NCBI RefSeq assembly: GCF_036785885.1
Contig: NC_092322.1
Coordinates: forward strand, 14,778,466 to 14,842,465
Source of the DNA: Coffea arabica
Lineage: Eukaryota; Streptophyta; Magnoliopsida; Gentianales; Rubiaceae
DNA: 64,000 nt
Direction of reading: 5' to 3'
The position numbers and the translations under genes were made by a program. The first letter of the stretch is position 1. Each line of letters begins with the position of its first letter. Positions 32,301-44,672 of this stretch are shown here, piece by piece. The notes beneath the pieces are model-generated. The model was given only the letters and a program-made list of their open reading frames with translations, was not told the origin of the DNA and ran no database searches.

Positions 32301-35300
32301 GGTAGTCTACTTAGCAAGGAAAATAAACTTGATGATGGGCAGATTCCTGTCATCGTGGCTGCTTTGTATGGTCAAAAGCATATGGTTAATTATCTATACT
32401 CTGTGACACCAAAGGAGTTATTTAGTCCAGAGGTGGGTAAGGATGGAGCTACGCTGATTAATTCCCTGATTAGAGCAGAAATGTATGGTAAGATTGTGGA
32501 TGTAAGAGGCAATATACCAATCTGCATCAGATCCTTCTTCAATATATGTGCCCCTAACCTAACTCCTTTTGATTGCTACAGATGTTGCTTCAATGCTACT
32601 TCAACAATATCCAAAACTTGGTGTTACCCCAGATAAGAATGGTTACTATGCTCTCCAGTTACTGGCTCACAAGCCATCTGCATTTCCTAGTGGAACCAAA
32701 CTTGTTTTCTGGAAAAGATGGATCCATTCATGTTAGTGTCCTTTTTCCAGTTCTACTTTACTTTTACATCAAATTTCAGGGTAAATGTTTTAATAATGAT
32801 CACTGACTTGTATATAACGAAGAACAATATTATGCTCTCTGATTCAGTGACAAGGAAAACAATCTAAGAACAACCATTGTGCATTTTTTTCTTACTTTCT
32901 ATAAAATTTTTCAATAACAAGAATACCAACCTGCCGCAGATAGTAATTGTGTACTAGTGTTGGAGAATGCTACTTATACTCTATAGCTATACCCCAGGTT
33001 TAATGGGACATTCTCTATGGAGGAGTCTAACAGATTCTGCTAAAGATGATCAGACGACAAAAGCAAGCATGATTGGAGACCACAGCATTGAGATTCATCA
33101 TTCTAGTGATGGTGAAACGAATTTGACAGGAAATCGAGGCCTACAGATTACTAGCTTTGGTATGTCAAATATCAAATTTCGTCTTCCAAAATTCCTTCTG
33201 TTGCAAAATTACTACTTTTCTTTCTTCTCTCAATTTTTGCTGTAGCTAGATGACAAAATGGAGTGCGTTGTATTTCGCAATGAATATTCTGTCCTACTCT
33301 CTATTTCACTTTTTTTTATATTACTATTTTTTATTTATAAATATCATATTTTAATTCTTTTTTATTTTCTTAAGATCCAATAACTTGTCATCACTACAGC
33401 AAGATCCATAAAATAGTATTAATCTTCTATATTATATTCTGATAGTGTATACACCATCAATTTTAAACGGTACTTAATCCCAAATTTTTGGGCCAATGGA
33501 CCTGGGACCAATCCGCCCCATTCACAGTCCTTTGTGTGTTTGAATTGGGCTATCTATGATTTGGGAGCAGCCAGAGGGAAGTTCAAGTTTAATAAGATTG
33601 AGTCCAACATTTTGGAGCCTTTTCCAGTAAGAATAAAAGATTGTTAAAATAAAAGAAGAAAACAGACTAAAAAAAAATCCTTTTAAGGATAAGAACGAGG
33701 GATTTTTCATTCACATGTGTGCATAAATACGACTGCTAAACTTAAGGATTCTTATGGGTTTCACTTTTTTAAGGCAAAGCCATTGTTCTCAGCCACTAAA
33801 ATTACCTCGGTAAGTAGGCAAAGCTATAGTTCTTAGCTCTCCTTTACTTGATTGATCCGGATTCTTATGAGTTTCACGTTGATTTAGAAGAAAACAAAAT
33901 AAAATTGAGAAAAGGTTTCACGTTGATTTATAAACAGTTGTTAACTGTCTCCTATCCTTACCATCTTTCTCTGCGCTTTTCATTCTTTGCACATTCCAAT
34001 AGGCATTATTCCTATCATTTGGCACTTCCTTCATATGCACTAAGCAGGCATGCAAGTTTCTATCTCTGAAGACATATAATGCTAGTTTCATGTCTGTTTA
34101 GTTGTGAAGAGGCTCTTTAGTCGAGTTTTAACAATGTTTTAGTTGCCCTTACGCTGTTGTGCAACTAATAAACTGCTAGACTTCTGTTTTATTCCCTTCG
34201 ATCTCACATTTTTCCATCTCATTAATTTAATTCATCCTATGTGTATCTGTTTTCTTGCAGTACTGAAGGTTTTGCATGGACTCGGTTGGAGCATATTAAG
34301 TTGCCTCGGTTTGTGTCATGACAGGAAAGTGATTCATAAAGATGCCAATGAACTCCTGACCCTCATATTTAAGGAAATCGAGACATTGAGCATGAAAGAC
34401 CTTGAAGAGATGGATATCATGAAAATTTTATACGATGCGATTGAGCAAGGAATCATTGAGTTCGTTGATAAAATTTTCAAATATAGGACTGGAATCATAT
34501 ATAAAAGAGACGAAAAGGGCAGAACAATTTTTTCACATGCAATTGTGCTTCGCCAAGATAAAATTTATAGCCTTTTAAATGCCCTGGGAACAAGAAAGAG
34601 CATACTAGCACGTAGGCATGATTTTTTCGGAAACAATTTGCTACATTTAGCAGCCAAGCTGTCTCCATTGTCTCGACTTGACAAGATTTCTGGAGCAGCT
34701 CTTCAAATGCAAAGGGAAATACGATGGTTTAAGGTAAGCAATTTAATTCAAAGTCAATTCTTAGGCATATGTTTTTGTTTTCATGTCTCATGAAACTACA
34801 AGAATTTTGGCTTTTATGATGCTGCAAAAAATGTATGCGACACAATTTCAATGTTGCAAATGTACTTGTGGCAGGCATCTAATAGCGGCATTTATAGGTG
34901 TCGTAAAGAGAGCCAAACTATCTCTGTGTTGCAACTCATGTCACTGTGTCATGAAATAGAGACATAACAGCTGCAAGATTTTTTATTTACTTGTATTGTC
35001 CTAGTGAGAGATTGTTCCTGACGTGAATTAGTTTGCAGGAAGTTGAGAGTATTGTGCAACCAAGGATGAAGGAAGAACGTAATGCCTATAATAAAACACC
35101 TTCTGAACTCTTTACTGAAGAGCATAAGGTGTTGGCTAAGGAGGGAGAAAGATGGATGAAAAATACGGCAGGTTCAAGTATGATTGTGGGAACTCTCATC
35201 GCTGCAGTCATGTTTACAACAGCTTTCACAGTTCCGGGTGGCAATGATAATAAAACAGGGCTCCCTGTCATGCTAGAAACTCAACAGAAAGCATTTTTGA

Positions 35301-35686
35301 TTTTTATGGCATCAAATGCACTGTCAATGTTCACTTCTTCAACATCAATTCTAATGTTCTTGGGGATTCTCACTGCACGTTATGCTGAAGGAGACTTTCT
35401 CAAGTCCTTGCCCACAAAGCTAATATTTGGAATCACATGCTTGTTCGTCTCGATAGTCACCATGATGGCATCATTTGGTACTGCTCTCTATCTGATGCTG
35501 ATCAAACAAGTAGCTTGGATTTCCTACCCAATCATAGTTTTCTCTGTTGTTCCAATAGCTCTTTACTCATTGTTGCAATTCCCTCTTCTGGTTGAGATGA
35601 TCAGTCGCACTTACGGACATGGCATCTTCGAAAAACCTAAAAAGAAGCTCTATAGTTTTGAAACCGACACTACTACCGGCATCTGA
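29356..35686 (+). CDS. Ankyrin/PGG membrane protein with gag-like N-terminus, copy 2 (774 aa)
   Basis: Exons inferred by comparing the three paralogues, with all phases consistent: 29356-29371, 31066-31455, 32002-32487, 32582-32731, 32998-33159, 34261-34733 and 35039-35686 (2325 nt). Residues 18-120 form a gag-like domain (EELTEENYQEW, HGLWGVV, ALALHAIQLSCG, AWKHLVERL), comparable to DUF4219/UBN2. Residues 136-297 hold ankyrin repeats, and a further helical repeat region at 402-559 includes NNLLHLAAKLSP. The C-terminus has the PGG domain (EGERWMKNTAGSSMIVGTL, TAFTVPGG) and about four membrane spans. Related ACD6/ITN1-type proteins act in membranes in defence or stress signalling; that role is inference here. 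Exons 6 and 7 are fused by a deletion that removed intron 6. There are no in-frame stops. Confidence 0.88.
30616..30932. mobile_element. Mutator-like MITE, 317 bp, in intron 1 of copy 2
   Basis: The ends GGGTTAATACCACTTTGTTC and (inverse right end) GGGTTAATTTCACTTTCTCC continue as inverted repeats for about 100 bp (CTTCAAAATGGGACACTTAA in both arms). A perfect 9-bp duplication TTTTGACTA flanks it (30607-30615 and 30933-30941). Copy 3 has the empty site at about 46424 (ccttttgactaatgtgg). Confidence 0.93.
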
Positions 35687-36594
35687 TCTCCATTCTGCTG
35701 CGTATCATGACATTCTGTATTTCACTTCCAGTAGTTTGCTTCAAGAAGTTGTTTTTTAAATAAATAATCCTTCAGTGTAATGTTTTAAATAGATCTTGTA
35801 GGCAACATCTAGTTGTTTTGACTCTGTTGTTTTGTTTCCAGCTTGTGCCCAGCTTGAGCCCAAATTCTACAGATTCCTTTGATTCTGTGGATTCCTTGAG
35901 CTATCGATAAGTCATGCCTATGGATTGCTTTTGATTGTTTGCCACATCAAATTCTACCTAACATTGAGTGTTGACACTATTTTAATTGGCTTTGCTGGGT
36001 TATCTTATTCACTGGTAATGGATCACGTGCACGCTTTCAACGTGAATATGATGCTTTTAGATTTTTTCTTAAAGTTTTTAGAAAATCACTTGTTTTGAAG
36101 GAATAAATGTAATTGAGATAAAAAAAAAATATGTTTCTGAACTTAGTTTGTCATAAGTAACCAACACAATTGCACAAGTAATAAAGCATTCTTTGTCCCC
36201 AGAGCATTTTTATTTTGTAATAGTATCAATATTTTAGTTTTTTTTATTACATTTGGATAACCTAAATGTTCTCTTTTATGTCTTTTTAGTTAAAATTTTT
36301 TACTTTTTGAAAAATTTATTGTTCCCCTTTAAGTCATTCTATGAATTTTTTGTTAGATTTAATGAGTTTTCTAATTTTTTTTCCCGCTAATAGTGGATTG
36401 TAAAATGGTCTATAGTGCTATTGTAGTTATAATAGTATTTAAATATATTGAAATTCCATTGTTCGAGTTTAACTAGCTTAACTTTGAAGAGAAATATTTT
36501 GATTCGGTGAAACTTATTTGTATTTCTCATTGATGATATACTTTATGATTATAGAGTTTATATGATTAAAGATTGCAAGATACTAAGATTATTT
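35687..36594. other. 3' flank of ankyrin copy 2
   Basis: No gene. The first 350 bases align with the 3' flank of copy 1. The polyadenylation-type AATAAA at the conserved position is changed to GATAAG (about 35905); another AATAAA occurs at 35759. The rest is AT-rich and unrecognised. Confidence 0.5.
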
Positions 36595-37580
36595 AGTGTT
36601 GGTGCTGTCGAGAGCTGCAGGAGGAGGATCTGGACCATGTATTTTGCTTAGGGGAGGGGGCAAGATTAGTTTGGCGTCACTTCGAGATTCGGGCCGGGGA
36701 AATGGAGGGGGTGCGCACGATGTGTCACCTGGTGTGGTTTTGGTGGTTAAGGAGAGGGAATAATATGTTTTTTGAAGTTCTTGTATAGGATTCTCCCATC
36801 GGTGATTTGCTGGGAATTGTGGACGGCAAGGAATAGGAGAGTGTTTGAAGGACAGAGGCTGCGGATCATGGAGTTGGTCAATCGGATCGTCCAATGTTTG
36901 ATTGAGATCTTTCAAGCATAGTTCCTGGGATTGCGGTGGTCGGAAGCTTCGTGGGAAGGGTTCCTGGGCGAGGTAGCTAGCCGGAAAGCGAGGTTGACCA
37001 TTCAACCTATGCGATGGTGGTCACCGCAGGGTGGGTGGAAGTTGAATTCAGATGGGTGTTCTCGAGGGAACTCGGGTTTGAGTGAAGGGGGTGGGCTGGT
37101 GCGGGATTGTCATGGGGACTTTGTATTTGGCTACTCGGAGTACTTTGGTACACTGACCAATCTGCAGGCTGAGTTGCGAGCGCTCCTGTTGGGGGTCAAG
37201 TACTGTTTTGACCGAGGGTATTTGGATTTACATTTGGAAGCAGATTCGCGTATACTGATTCGGATCGTTCAAGGGGCTTGTGCGTGTCCATGGGAGTTGC
37301 AAAGGGAGCTGGACGAGTTGCTTGTGTTTAAACAGCATTTTCAAACAATCTTGCACTGTTTCAGGGAAGCGAACTCGCCAGCAGATCGCCTGGCAAATGT
37401 TGGTGCCAACTCGGAGATAGGACAGCTGTTTCACAGATTCGCTGAGCTCCCGTGACTGGTAGGGGGATGTCTGAATGGATAAGTTGGGTTTCCCATCGTT
37501 TCATAGAAGGGTGGTTGGTTATGGGTGACATAGTGTACGCATGTTTTCCACTTAATAAAATTTTCTAGTAAAAAAAAAAC
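36595..37580 (+). mobile_element. 5'-truncated LINE (non-LTR) remnant with A-rich tail
   Basis: It starts within a zf-RVT-like segment (EEDLDHVFCLGEGARLVW in one frame), broken by stops and frameshifts. An RNase H-like domain follows at 36931-37455: KLNSDGCSRGN, then GGGLVRDCHGDFVFGYSEYF, TNLQAELRALLLGVKYC, LEADSRILI and REANSPADRLAN. These are the Asp, Glu, Asp and Asp positions of the RVT_3 RNase H found at the end of plant LINEs. A stop at 37455 is followed by about 110 bases and an A-rich tail at 37569-37587. GC content is higher than in the flanks. Target duplication not found. A domesticated RNase H gene is the alternative but is less likely given the tail and the degraded upstream frame. 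Confidence 0.78.
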
Positions 37581-39530
37581 AAAAAAAGTACTCTTTGAAA
37601 TTGGATATTTTATAGAAAAATAAAATTTTTTGTTTAGTTCACCATAACTTAAAGGATGTTTCATTTTTGTAACTATCACTACAATTGTTCTGGATCTCTA
37701 CAACCAACACCAATTACCAAATATGAGTAAAATTCATCAATTAATGCAATATTTGACCGAAATGCAACCGTGTTTATTTAGATAATAGATAGATGATAGA
37801 GCGATAGGTAGATAGATTATATAGTGTTAGCAAATGCAGCAAAGATGGGATTCCTTAGCATCATTGTTGGTTGTGCTATGAGGATAAACCTTGAATCAAA
37901 TCTAACATAGTGTTCTTGATATGAGTAAATGATATAGCTGTAGGTATTATAATCGTATTTTTTTTGGGTAATGTCTAAAATATCTTTCACTTATTTGATA
38001 ACAGAAATAACTCGACAAAATCCAAAGTGATTACGGTGTTCTCTTTAATTAATTGATAACCCTTCACTTTTTGATTTACAAGAATTTAGTGAAGTCCTAA
38101 ATCATTTTAATGTTCCCTATCATTTTAATTGTTTACCATACCTACGATGAGGATGTCAAACCACGTTATATCAAGGAAAAACTGAAAATATTTTGTGTTT
38201 CTTTCTTTCTTTCATGTTTTTAGAGACAACAAGCAATGACAATAGGTAACATTTTTTGAATTTTTGAGAAGCAAACAAATAACAAGAAAATAAGAGTAAC
38301 TTGGTTATTTTCAGATTTTACTTCCAAAAATGATTTCACATCATCTCATTCATTTATACTTTCTCTCCTCGAACTATCCAATGCACTTCTCCCCTCCCCC
38401 CTCTCTCCTCCCTCCCCCGGCCACATTATCTCATTTATGATTTTCCCCTTGGGTGAAAAGTTTGTACTACGCCGTGCAAACAAAAGTCTCATTAAAAATC
38501 AATCGACAAATCAATATAAAAAGTCATGTAGAACAATCTTCGAAAGATGAAGGAGAGCAGTATACCACATGATACCATTGTCCAAGACTTGGAGGCTATT
38601 TGAATGAGATAGATTTTACTCAGATGGGACAGATTTCATAATTTAAAAACTAAAATGTCTCGTTTAGAAATTCAAAAATTTAAGCGTAATTGAAGAGTAC
38701 AAAGCGAAATTAACCCTAAATTATACATGCAGACCTGCAACTCGACAGCATCAGCGGAGGTGTCAAATCCCAACAACCTCCAGCAGTTCTTTCCCTGAAA
38801 CTGTGATTTCAGAGGAAAAATATAGAGTAACCGAGAGTGACTTTTATCTATCCATTCCTTATGTAACATCTCAAGGTAAACTACAGATTCTGGTGGAATC
38901 CCTACGTGCCCTCCTAATTGTAAACATTTTAAAGTTTCATCTGTTAAAATTTTCCCATGTTAAAAATTTCTATAGAAACTTTTATCTGCCTAGGAGCCCT
39001 CGTTGAGCCGAAAAAACTTAGTAATAACATGCATTTAATTGCCTGTGCCATTATTTCATCAGTTCATTATCATTTTTTCTTTGCGGCATGGGAGGGACTT
39101 GAAGCCTTAGAAAAGAGAAGGACTTGAACAATGGAAGACTGAGTAAATTGAGTGACTTCTGAGTTACCTGATTATTGTCCTTACCTGATTATTGTTCTTG
39201 CCAACTAAGCTAATTTTAGGACGTGGAGTACCTTTTACCATAATATGTGTTGAATACCCTTATAATATATTTTTCTTTTTTTTCTTCAAATTTAACACAG
39301 AATTTTTTGGACTTTTCTTCTTGGCAAGTTCTTGTGGAAGGAAATTACATGGTTTCACCTCCTTTATCCAAAATGTCAACTTAAGAATGTTAATATTACA
39401 TATATAAGGCAACAGGTGAATTTTTCAGTTCTTTGTAAACAATCAAGATGATCAGCACTGCAAAGCTTGCCTTTTCATTTTCTTGACTCTTTTCTAGGAT
39501 AATGTTATTTACTTATTTTCAAATAGTTCT
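37581..39530. other. Intergenic region between copy 2 and unit 3
   Basis: No gene that I can support. 37850-37910 (TTAGCATCATTGTTGGTTGT...GAGGATAAACC) resembles 52025-52070 downstream of copy 3, so it is the shared 3' flank resumed after the LINE. A C-rich tract CCCCTCCCCCCTCTCTCC lies at about 38391. Confidence 0.5.
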
Positions 39531-39847
39531 GAATCTTTTTTGTTTTTCGTTTTTAAAGTTATCAAAGAGTGAATGATATTGGAATACTTGACTTCCTTTT
39601 ATCCTGTCTAGGTTTTGTCAAAAAAAAAAAAAAAAGGGTAAACTCAAACGACAACCTGCCACTACAAAATCAATTTGCTGCTCCAAATTCCAATTGCGTC
39701 AAAGTGTCACCTCCATTTCTCATATTTTCTCCATTTTCTATAATTTTGCCCTAGGTCAAGTCAGAATGTCTTGTATGCGCTAATAAAGAATCATCTCCAC
39801 AAGTTACGCTCAGATATCTAACTCATCACATGTGCCCTTTATTTTTT

Positions 39848-40324
39848 GGGTAAAATACACTTTAGCCCCCTGTGATTTAGCACTTTGTAAGATAACCTCT
39901 CTAAATTTTTAAAAATTATACATAATCCCCTCATAATTTGAATTAAAGTGCCAAAATAACGAAATTTACATTCAATAATGGAGTCAACTAAAATATCAAA
40001 GTGTCTCTATTTAAAGTTAAAAATTATCTATTAATCACCGGGGGTTATATAAAACACTAAACCATAAAGATGTTATATGATAAAATATAAAACTATGCAG
40101 GATTAGAGTTTCATACACATTATATTTATATATTTTAGTCACTTCAGCCATTATAATTTTTAAACAAGGGTAATTTCAATATTTTTATGAGTTTCGTTAT
40201 AAATGATTATTTCCGTCACTTCGACACTTTAATTCAAATTATGAGAGGTTATATATAATTTTTAAAACTATAAAAAATTATGTGAAAAATCCGTAAATCA
40301 CAGGAGGATAAAGTGTATTTTCCC
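39848..40324. mobile_element. MITE, unsplit copy (partner of 9332-12556)
   Basis: The left end GGGTAAAATACACTTTAGCC and the inverse right end GGGAAAATACACTTTATCC pair for about 80 bp. The flanks tttatttttt and cttatttttg suggest a 9-10 bp duplication, although T-runs make this weak. Confidence 0.78.
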
Positions 40325-41372
40325 CTTATTTTTGGGCCCCACAATTCTTGTAGGCTCTCAACCCCAATGCTTTTAAACAAAGCAAAATTGTTCAAATATA
40401 GGCACACAGGGGACAAGATAGGAAGTCTAAAACAATTGCTTTGTAAAATAGGTTAGGAAAAACGGATTTGAATTTTAAAGCAAAAGAGGTCAAGGTTATT
40501 TTCATATAGGGCAAAAATGACTTCTTACCTCTTACTGAAAGCCTAAATAACATTCTAAAGTGATGTAGGTCAAATTGAGGTTAATTGAGAAAAGGAAGAG
40601 GTGCAAGTTTGGTCACTTATGTTTGCCCTATGTACTAAACTAGTCCCCAATATTTGAAACAATTAAAACGTAGTCCAAAAAGCTGCTATTTATGGGCATA
40701 TTTTGGACAATTAATAGAAATTCAACAATGGTTGACCGTCAAAAGTAAATTGGCATCATTCAACAGTTTTAGGTTTACACTTTAGATCTCCAATATTTGA
40801 ACTTCGAATCATTATAGTTCCTTAAGTTCTAAATACTGGTATTGATGTTTTAGAATGAAATGAGATGTGAATTGGATCAAAATTTTGTTAGATATGTACT
40901 AGAATTTCTAATGAAAAATGCATGGAAAATTTATTAAACTTCATTCTTTTTGTTTTCATTTCATATTTTCATGCCACTAATTATGCATGTGCTTTTTCTC
41001 TATTCCATAGTTGGTTTCAAAATTGGCATAAGGTATGCATTTGTTGTTGTGCACGATGAATTATTAATTGATGATGAGATGTATCATTTTTTCACTTATG
41101 TTGATTTGTAAATTCTCAATTAAACATTCTTTTAGAATATGAAGAATATATACTATATTTAAATTAAGTTGATCATATTTTCTTTTCTTTTTCCTTTTTT
41201 CATTTGAATGTGCTATCCTTTGAGTTTAACATGAAGCAGCTATTTTTTAGAAACATTTTAATTGTTTAATAAAATTGTCAGTGTATAAAAAGATGAAAGT
41301 TAATATTTGAAAACTTTCCTATTGGAATGTCTTATTTTAATAGGTAGGAAAGACAAGAAAAAACAATATGAA

Positions 41373-41920
41373 GTTTTTTAAAGGTAAATTTCTTATACAC
41401 CCCCAGTGGTTAAACACTTTTAAAATACATTCCTTATAGTTCAAAAATATCCACTTACACCCCTTGTGCTTTGGATTCAAGTGGAAGTGAAATAGAAACA
41501 TACTCTATTAATGGAGATTTCAATATACGTGCTCCTATAGTGTAACAGATTACTTGATTCTAGTAATGTGAGGTCTTAGGTATGTTTTTCTTTTGAAAAT
41601 GCCTCCAAAGAATGTTTACCATTTATAAAGAGCCCAAAAATAGATTTGGCAACTAAATTTATTTTTAACATTTTTGTAGACAGAAAACGTTCATTTGGAG
41701 GCATTTCTGGAAGAAAAACATCACTAAATCCTCGCACTAAAATCAAGTAACCAATCACACTATGTTCAATTCTCCATTAATTGACTGCATTTTTGTTTGT
41801 TTTTCACTTAAATCTAGAGCACAAGGAGTGTAAATGGACATTTTTTTAACTATAAGAGGTGCATCTTAAAAAGAGTTTAATCACAAGGGGGCATATGTGA
41901 AATTTACACTTTTTTAAAAC
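41373..41920. mobile_element. MITE in tandem unit A
   Basis: Long inverted repeats: the left arm GTAAATTTCTTATACACCCC ... TTACACCCCTTGTGCTTTGG pairs with the inverse right arm (AGCACAAGGAGTGTAAATGG ... GTGAAATTTACAC). Absent from the paralogous site near 13600. Ends approximate. Confidence 0.75.
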
Positions 41921-42549
41921 ATTCCTATAAGTAGTTGATATTTGTACTTACTTTTACTAGCTTTAATAATTGCAATCCCAAACTATAAACATTTGAATCA
42001 TTATAGTTCCTTAAGTTCTAAATACTAGTATTGATGTTTTAGAATGAAATGAAATGTGAATTAGATCAAAATTTTGTTAAATATGTACTAGAATTTCTAA
42101 TGAAAAAAAGCATGGAGAATATATTAAACTCCATCTTTTTGTTTTCATTTCATATTTTCATGCCACTAATTATGCATATGCTTTTTCTCTATTGCATAGT
42201 TGGCTACAAAATTGGCATAAGGTATGTGTTTGTAGTTTTGCACAATGAATTATTAATTGATAATGAGATGTATCATTTGGTCACTTATGTTGAAATTAAA
42301 TTCTGAATCCAAAACATGCCTTTAGAATATGAAGAATGTATACTATATTTAAATTAACTTGATCATATTTCTTTTTTCCATTTGAATGTGTTATCATTTA
42401 AGTTTAAAAGGAAGCAAATATTTTTTAGAAGTATTTGAATTGTTTAGTAAAATCATCAATGTATACAAACATGAAAGTTAATATTTTAAAACTTTCCTAT
42501 GGAATGTCTTATTTTAATAGGTAGGAAAGACAAGAAAAAACAAAATGAA

Positions 42550-43114
42550 GTTCTTTAAAGGTAAATTTCTTATACGCCCCTTGTAGTTAAGCGCTTTTTA
42601 AAATACATCCCTTATGATTCAAAAATATCTACTTACACCCCTTGTGCTTTGGATTCAAGATGAAGTAAAATAGAAACATACTCCGTCAATGGAGATTTCA
42701 CTATAATTGCTCCTACAGTGCATCACATTACTTGATTCTAGTAATGTGAGGTCTTAGTATGTTTTTTCTTTCGAAACTGCCTCCATATGAATGTTTACCA
42801 TTTATAAAAAGCCTAAAAATGGATTTGGCTACTAAATCTATTTTTAACATTTTTATAGATAGATAACGTTCATTTGGGAGGCATTTCTGGAAGAAAAATG
42901 CCCCTAAATCCTTACACTAAAATCAAATAACCAATCCCACTATTGCAGCATGTATGTTCAATCCTCCTTTTATTGAGTGTGTTTTGGTTTGTTTTCCACT
43001 CAAATCCAGAGCACAAGGAGTGTAAATGGACAATTCTTTTTAAACTATAAAAGGTGCATCTTAAAAAGTGTTTAACCACTAGGGGTCTATGTGAAATTTA
43101 CACTTTTTTAAAAC
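42550..43114. mobile_element. MITE in tandem unit B
   Basis: Same element as 41373-41920, carried by the second copy of the 1.19-kb duplication. The two differ by scattered substitutions and small indels. Confidence 0.75.
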
Positions 43115-43674
43115 ATTCCCATAAGTAGTTGATGTTGGTACCTACTTTTACTAGCTTTAATAATTGCAATCCCAAACTATAAACATTCGAAGGTCTACAT
43201 TCACAAGTCATGCAAGAATTTGTGTAGTAATAATTAGAATAATGTTCTGTAATTAGTTTTTCTATTTTCTTGTGCTAGTTTTTATTTTGAATATTGTTTG
43301 TGTATTAACAAAGTGGTGCCTCTTCTGCAAAACAATTATGTTGTGCCAATTTGAAGTGGTTTCAGGAAGGTTGTTGTGATCAAGGGATGCATTTTTCATA
43401 TATTTAAAATCCTAACGATAACTATTTGAAATCTAAGGGACAATATTAATTGAAATTTCAAAACATTAGGAACCAAAAATGCAAAGTTAAAATTTTCAAT
43501 TAACAACGATTTGGTATTGACTCTTAGTTGTTGCAATTTTTGGTTAATTGTCTTAAATTTGTCTAAAATCAGAAACTTTGAGAATCACTTTTATTTTAGT
43601 CAAAATATTAGAGACTCATTTGACATACAAACCAAACATTGGGTATCAAAAATGTGCATTGATGCAGTTAAAAC

Positions 43675-44047
43675 TAGGGATGCAAACAAATCGAACCGCT
43701 TGCGAGCTGATTGCAAGCGGGTCGAGTCTGAGCTCGACTTGAGTTCGAACTCAAGTTCAAAAATATTAAATTCGTTAGCTCGCGAGTCGGATCGAACTCG
43801 ATTATATATCTTTTTATTTTTTATTTTAATAGTAAAATTACATATATATCCCTAATATTTTATTATTTGTTAAGAAAAATTATTATTTTATTCATTTTTA
43901 AAAAATAAAATAATTATTTTTTATTTTTTAAGTTTGAACTTGACATTTTGAACTTGTCGAATTCCAGTTCCAGTTTTGTAAAATTATGTTGAAACTCGAC
44001 TCAATTAAGCCGAAACTAGATTCAGGTTCAACTCGTTTGCATCCCTA
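43675..44047. mobile_element. hAT MITE, 373 bp
   Basis: The ends are TAGGGATGCAAACAAATCG and CGTTTGCATCCCTA. The flanks gttaaaac (43667-43674) and gttgaaac (44048-44055) form an 8-bp duplication with one mismatch. The empty site at 13632 reads gcagttgaaacc. The subterminal sequence is GAGCTCGA-rich. Related to 54766-55183. Confidence 0.9.
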
Positions 44048-44594
44048 GTTGAAACATAAGGGCAGTGATTCCAGAGTACAACTAAAGGGTTCTCAGAATT
44101 GACCCGTAAAAGTGAAGCACTTTTAGTAAATTTCAAATTCCACCCCCAAAATTGTGATCATATCCATGATTCCATTCTGCAATCATAGAGAGCCCCCTTG
44201 ACCTGCTTCGGTAACAAAATGCAGAACGAATACACTGTGTTTCTTGGGACGGATCAAATTGGGCCTTGCAAGTTTTTGGATCATGAATAGATATTTCCGC
44301 CCCCTCCCTAAGATTGTTAACTTAATCAAACAAATTATACAGTGAATACCTCTTCTTCTTCTTCTTCTTTTTTTTCAAATTTACATAGTGGAACCTTGAC
44401 ATGTGAACCACATGGGAATAATATTATGGCTGCATCTCTAACCACTTTACTCCAAGTTACATCATATCTTTAGTCAGAAACAAGATAGACAAAAAGAAGG
44501 AAAAAAGTACAAAAGAGGTAAGAATGAGAATCACTTAAATAGAGAGTAAGAATATTGTTAATTTCATTTTTGGCCAAAGAATGTTTTATGCATC

Positions 44595-44601
44595 TATAAA
44601 T
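44595..44601 (+). promoter_or_regulatory. TATA box of ankyrin copy 3
   Basis: TATAAAT, 72 bases upstream of the start codon. It is conserved with copy 2 (29294) and deleted in copy 1. Confidence 0.6.
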
Positions 44602-44672
44602 GCAAGTACTAGTCTTAATAGAATGACTGTATTAGTTTCACTTTCTCTGTTGCAAAAGATTACGGCTAAAGG

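Larger units (their letters stand above)
40808..43188. repeat. 1.19-kb tandem duplication, 2 units
   Basis: Unit A 40808-41996 and unit B 41997-43188 both begin ATCATTATAGTTCCTTAAGT and end with TTGCAATCCCAAACTATAAA. Unit 1 of the cluster has only one copy of the left part (13037-13600) and no MITE there. Each unit carries the same MITE, so the MITE inserted before the duplication. Confidence 0.88.
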
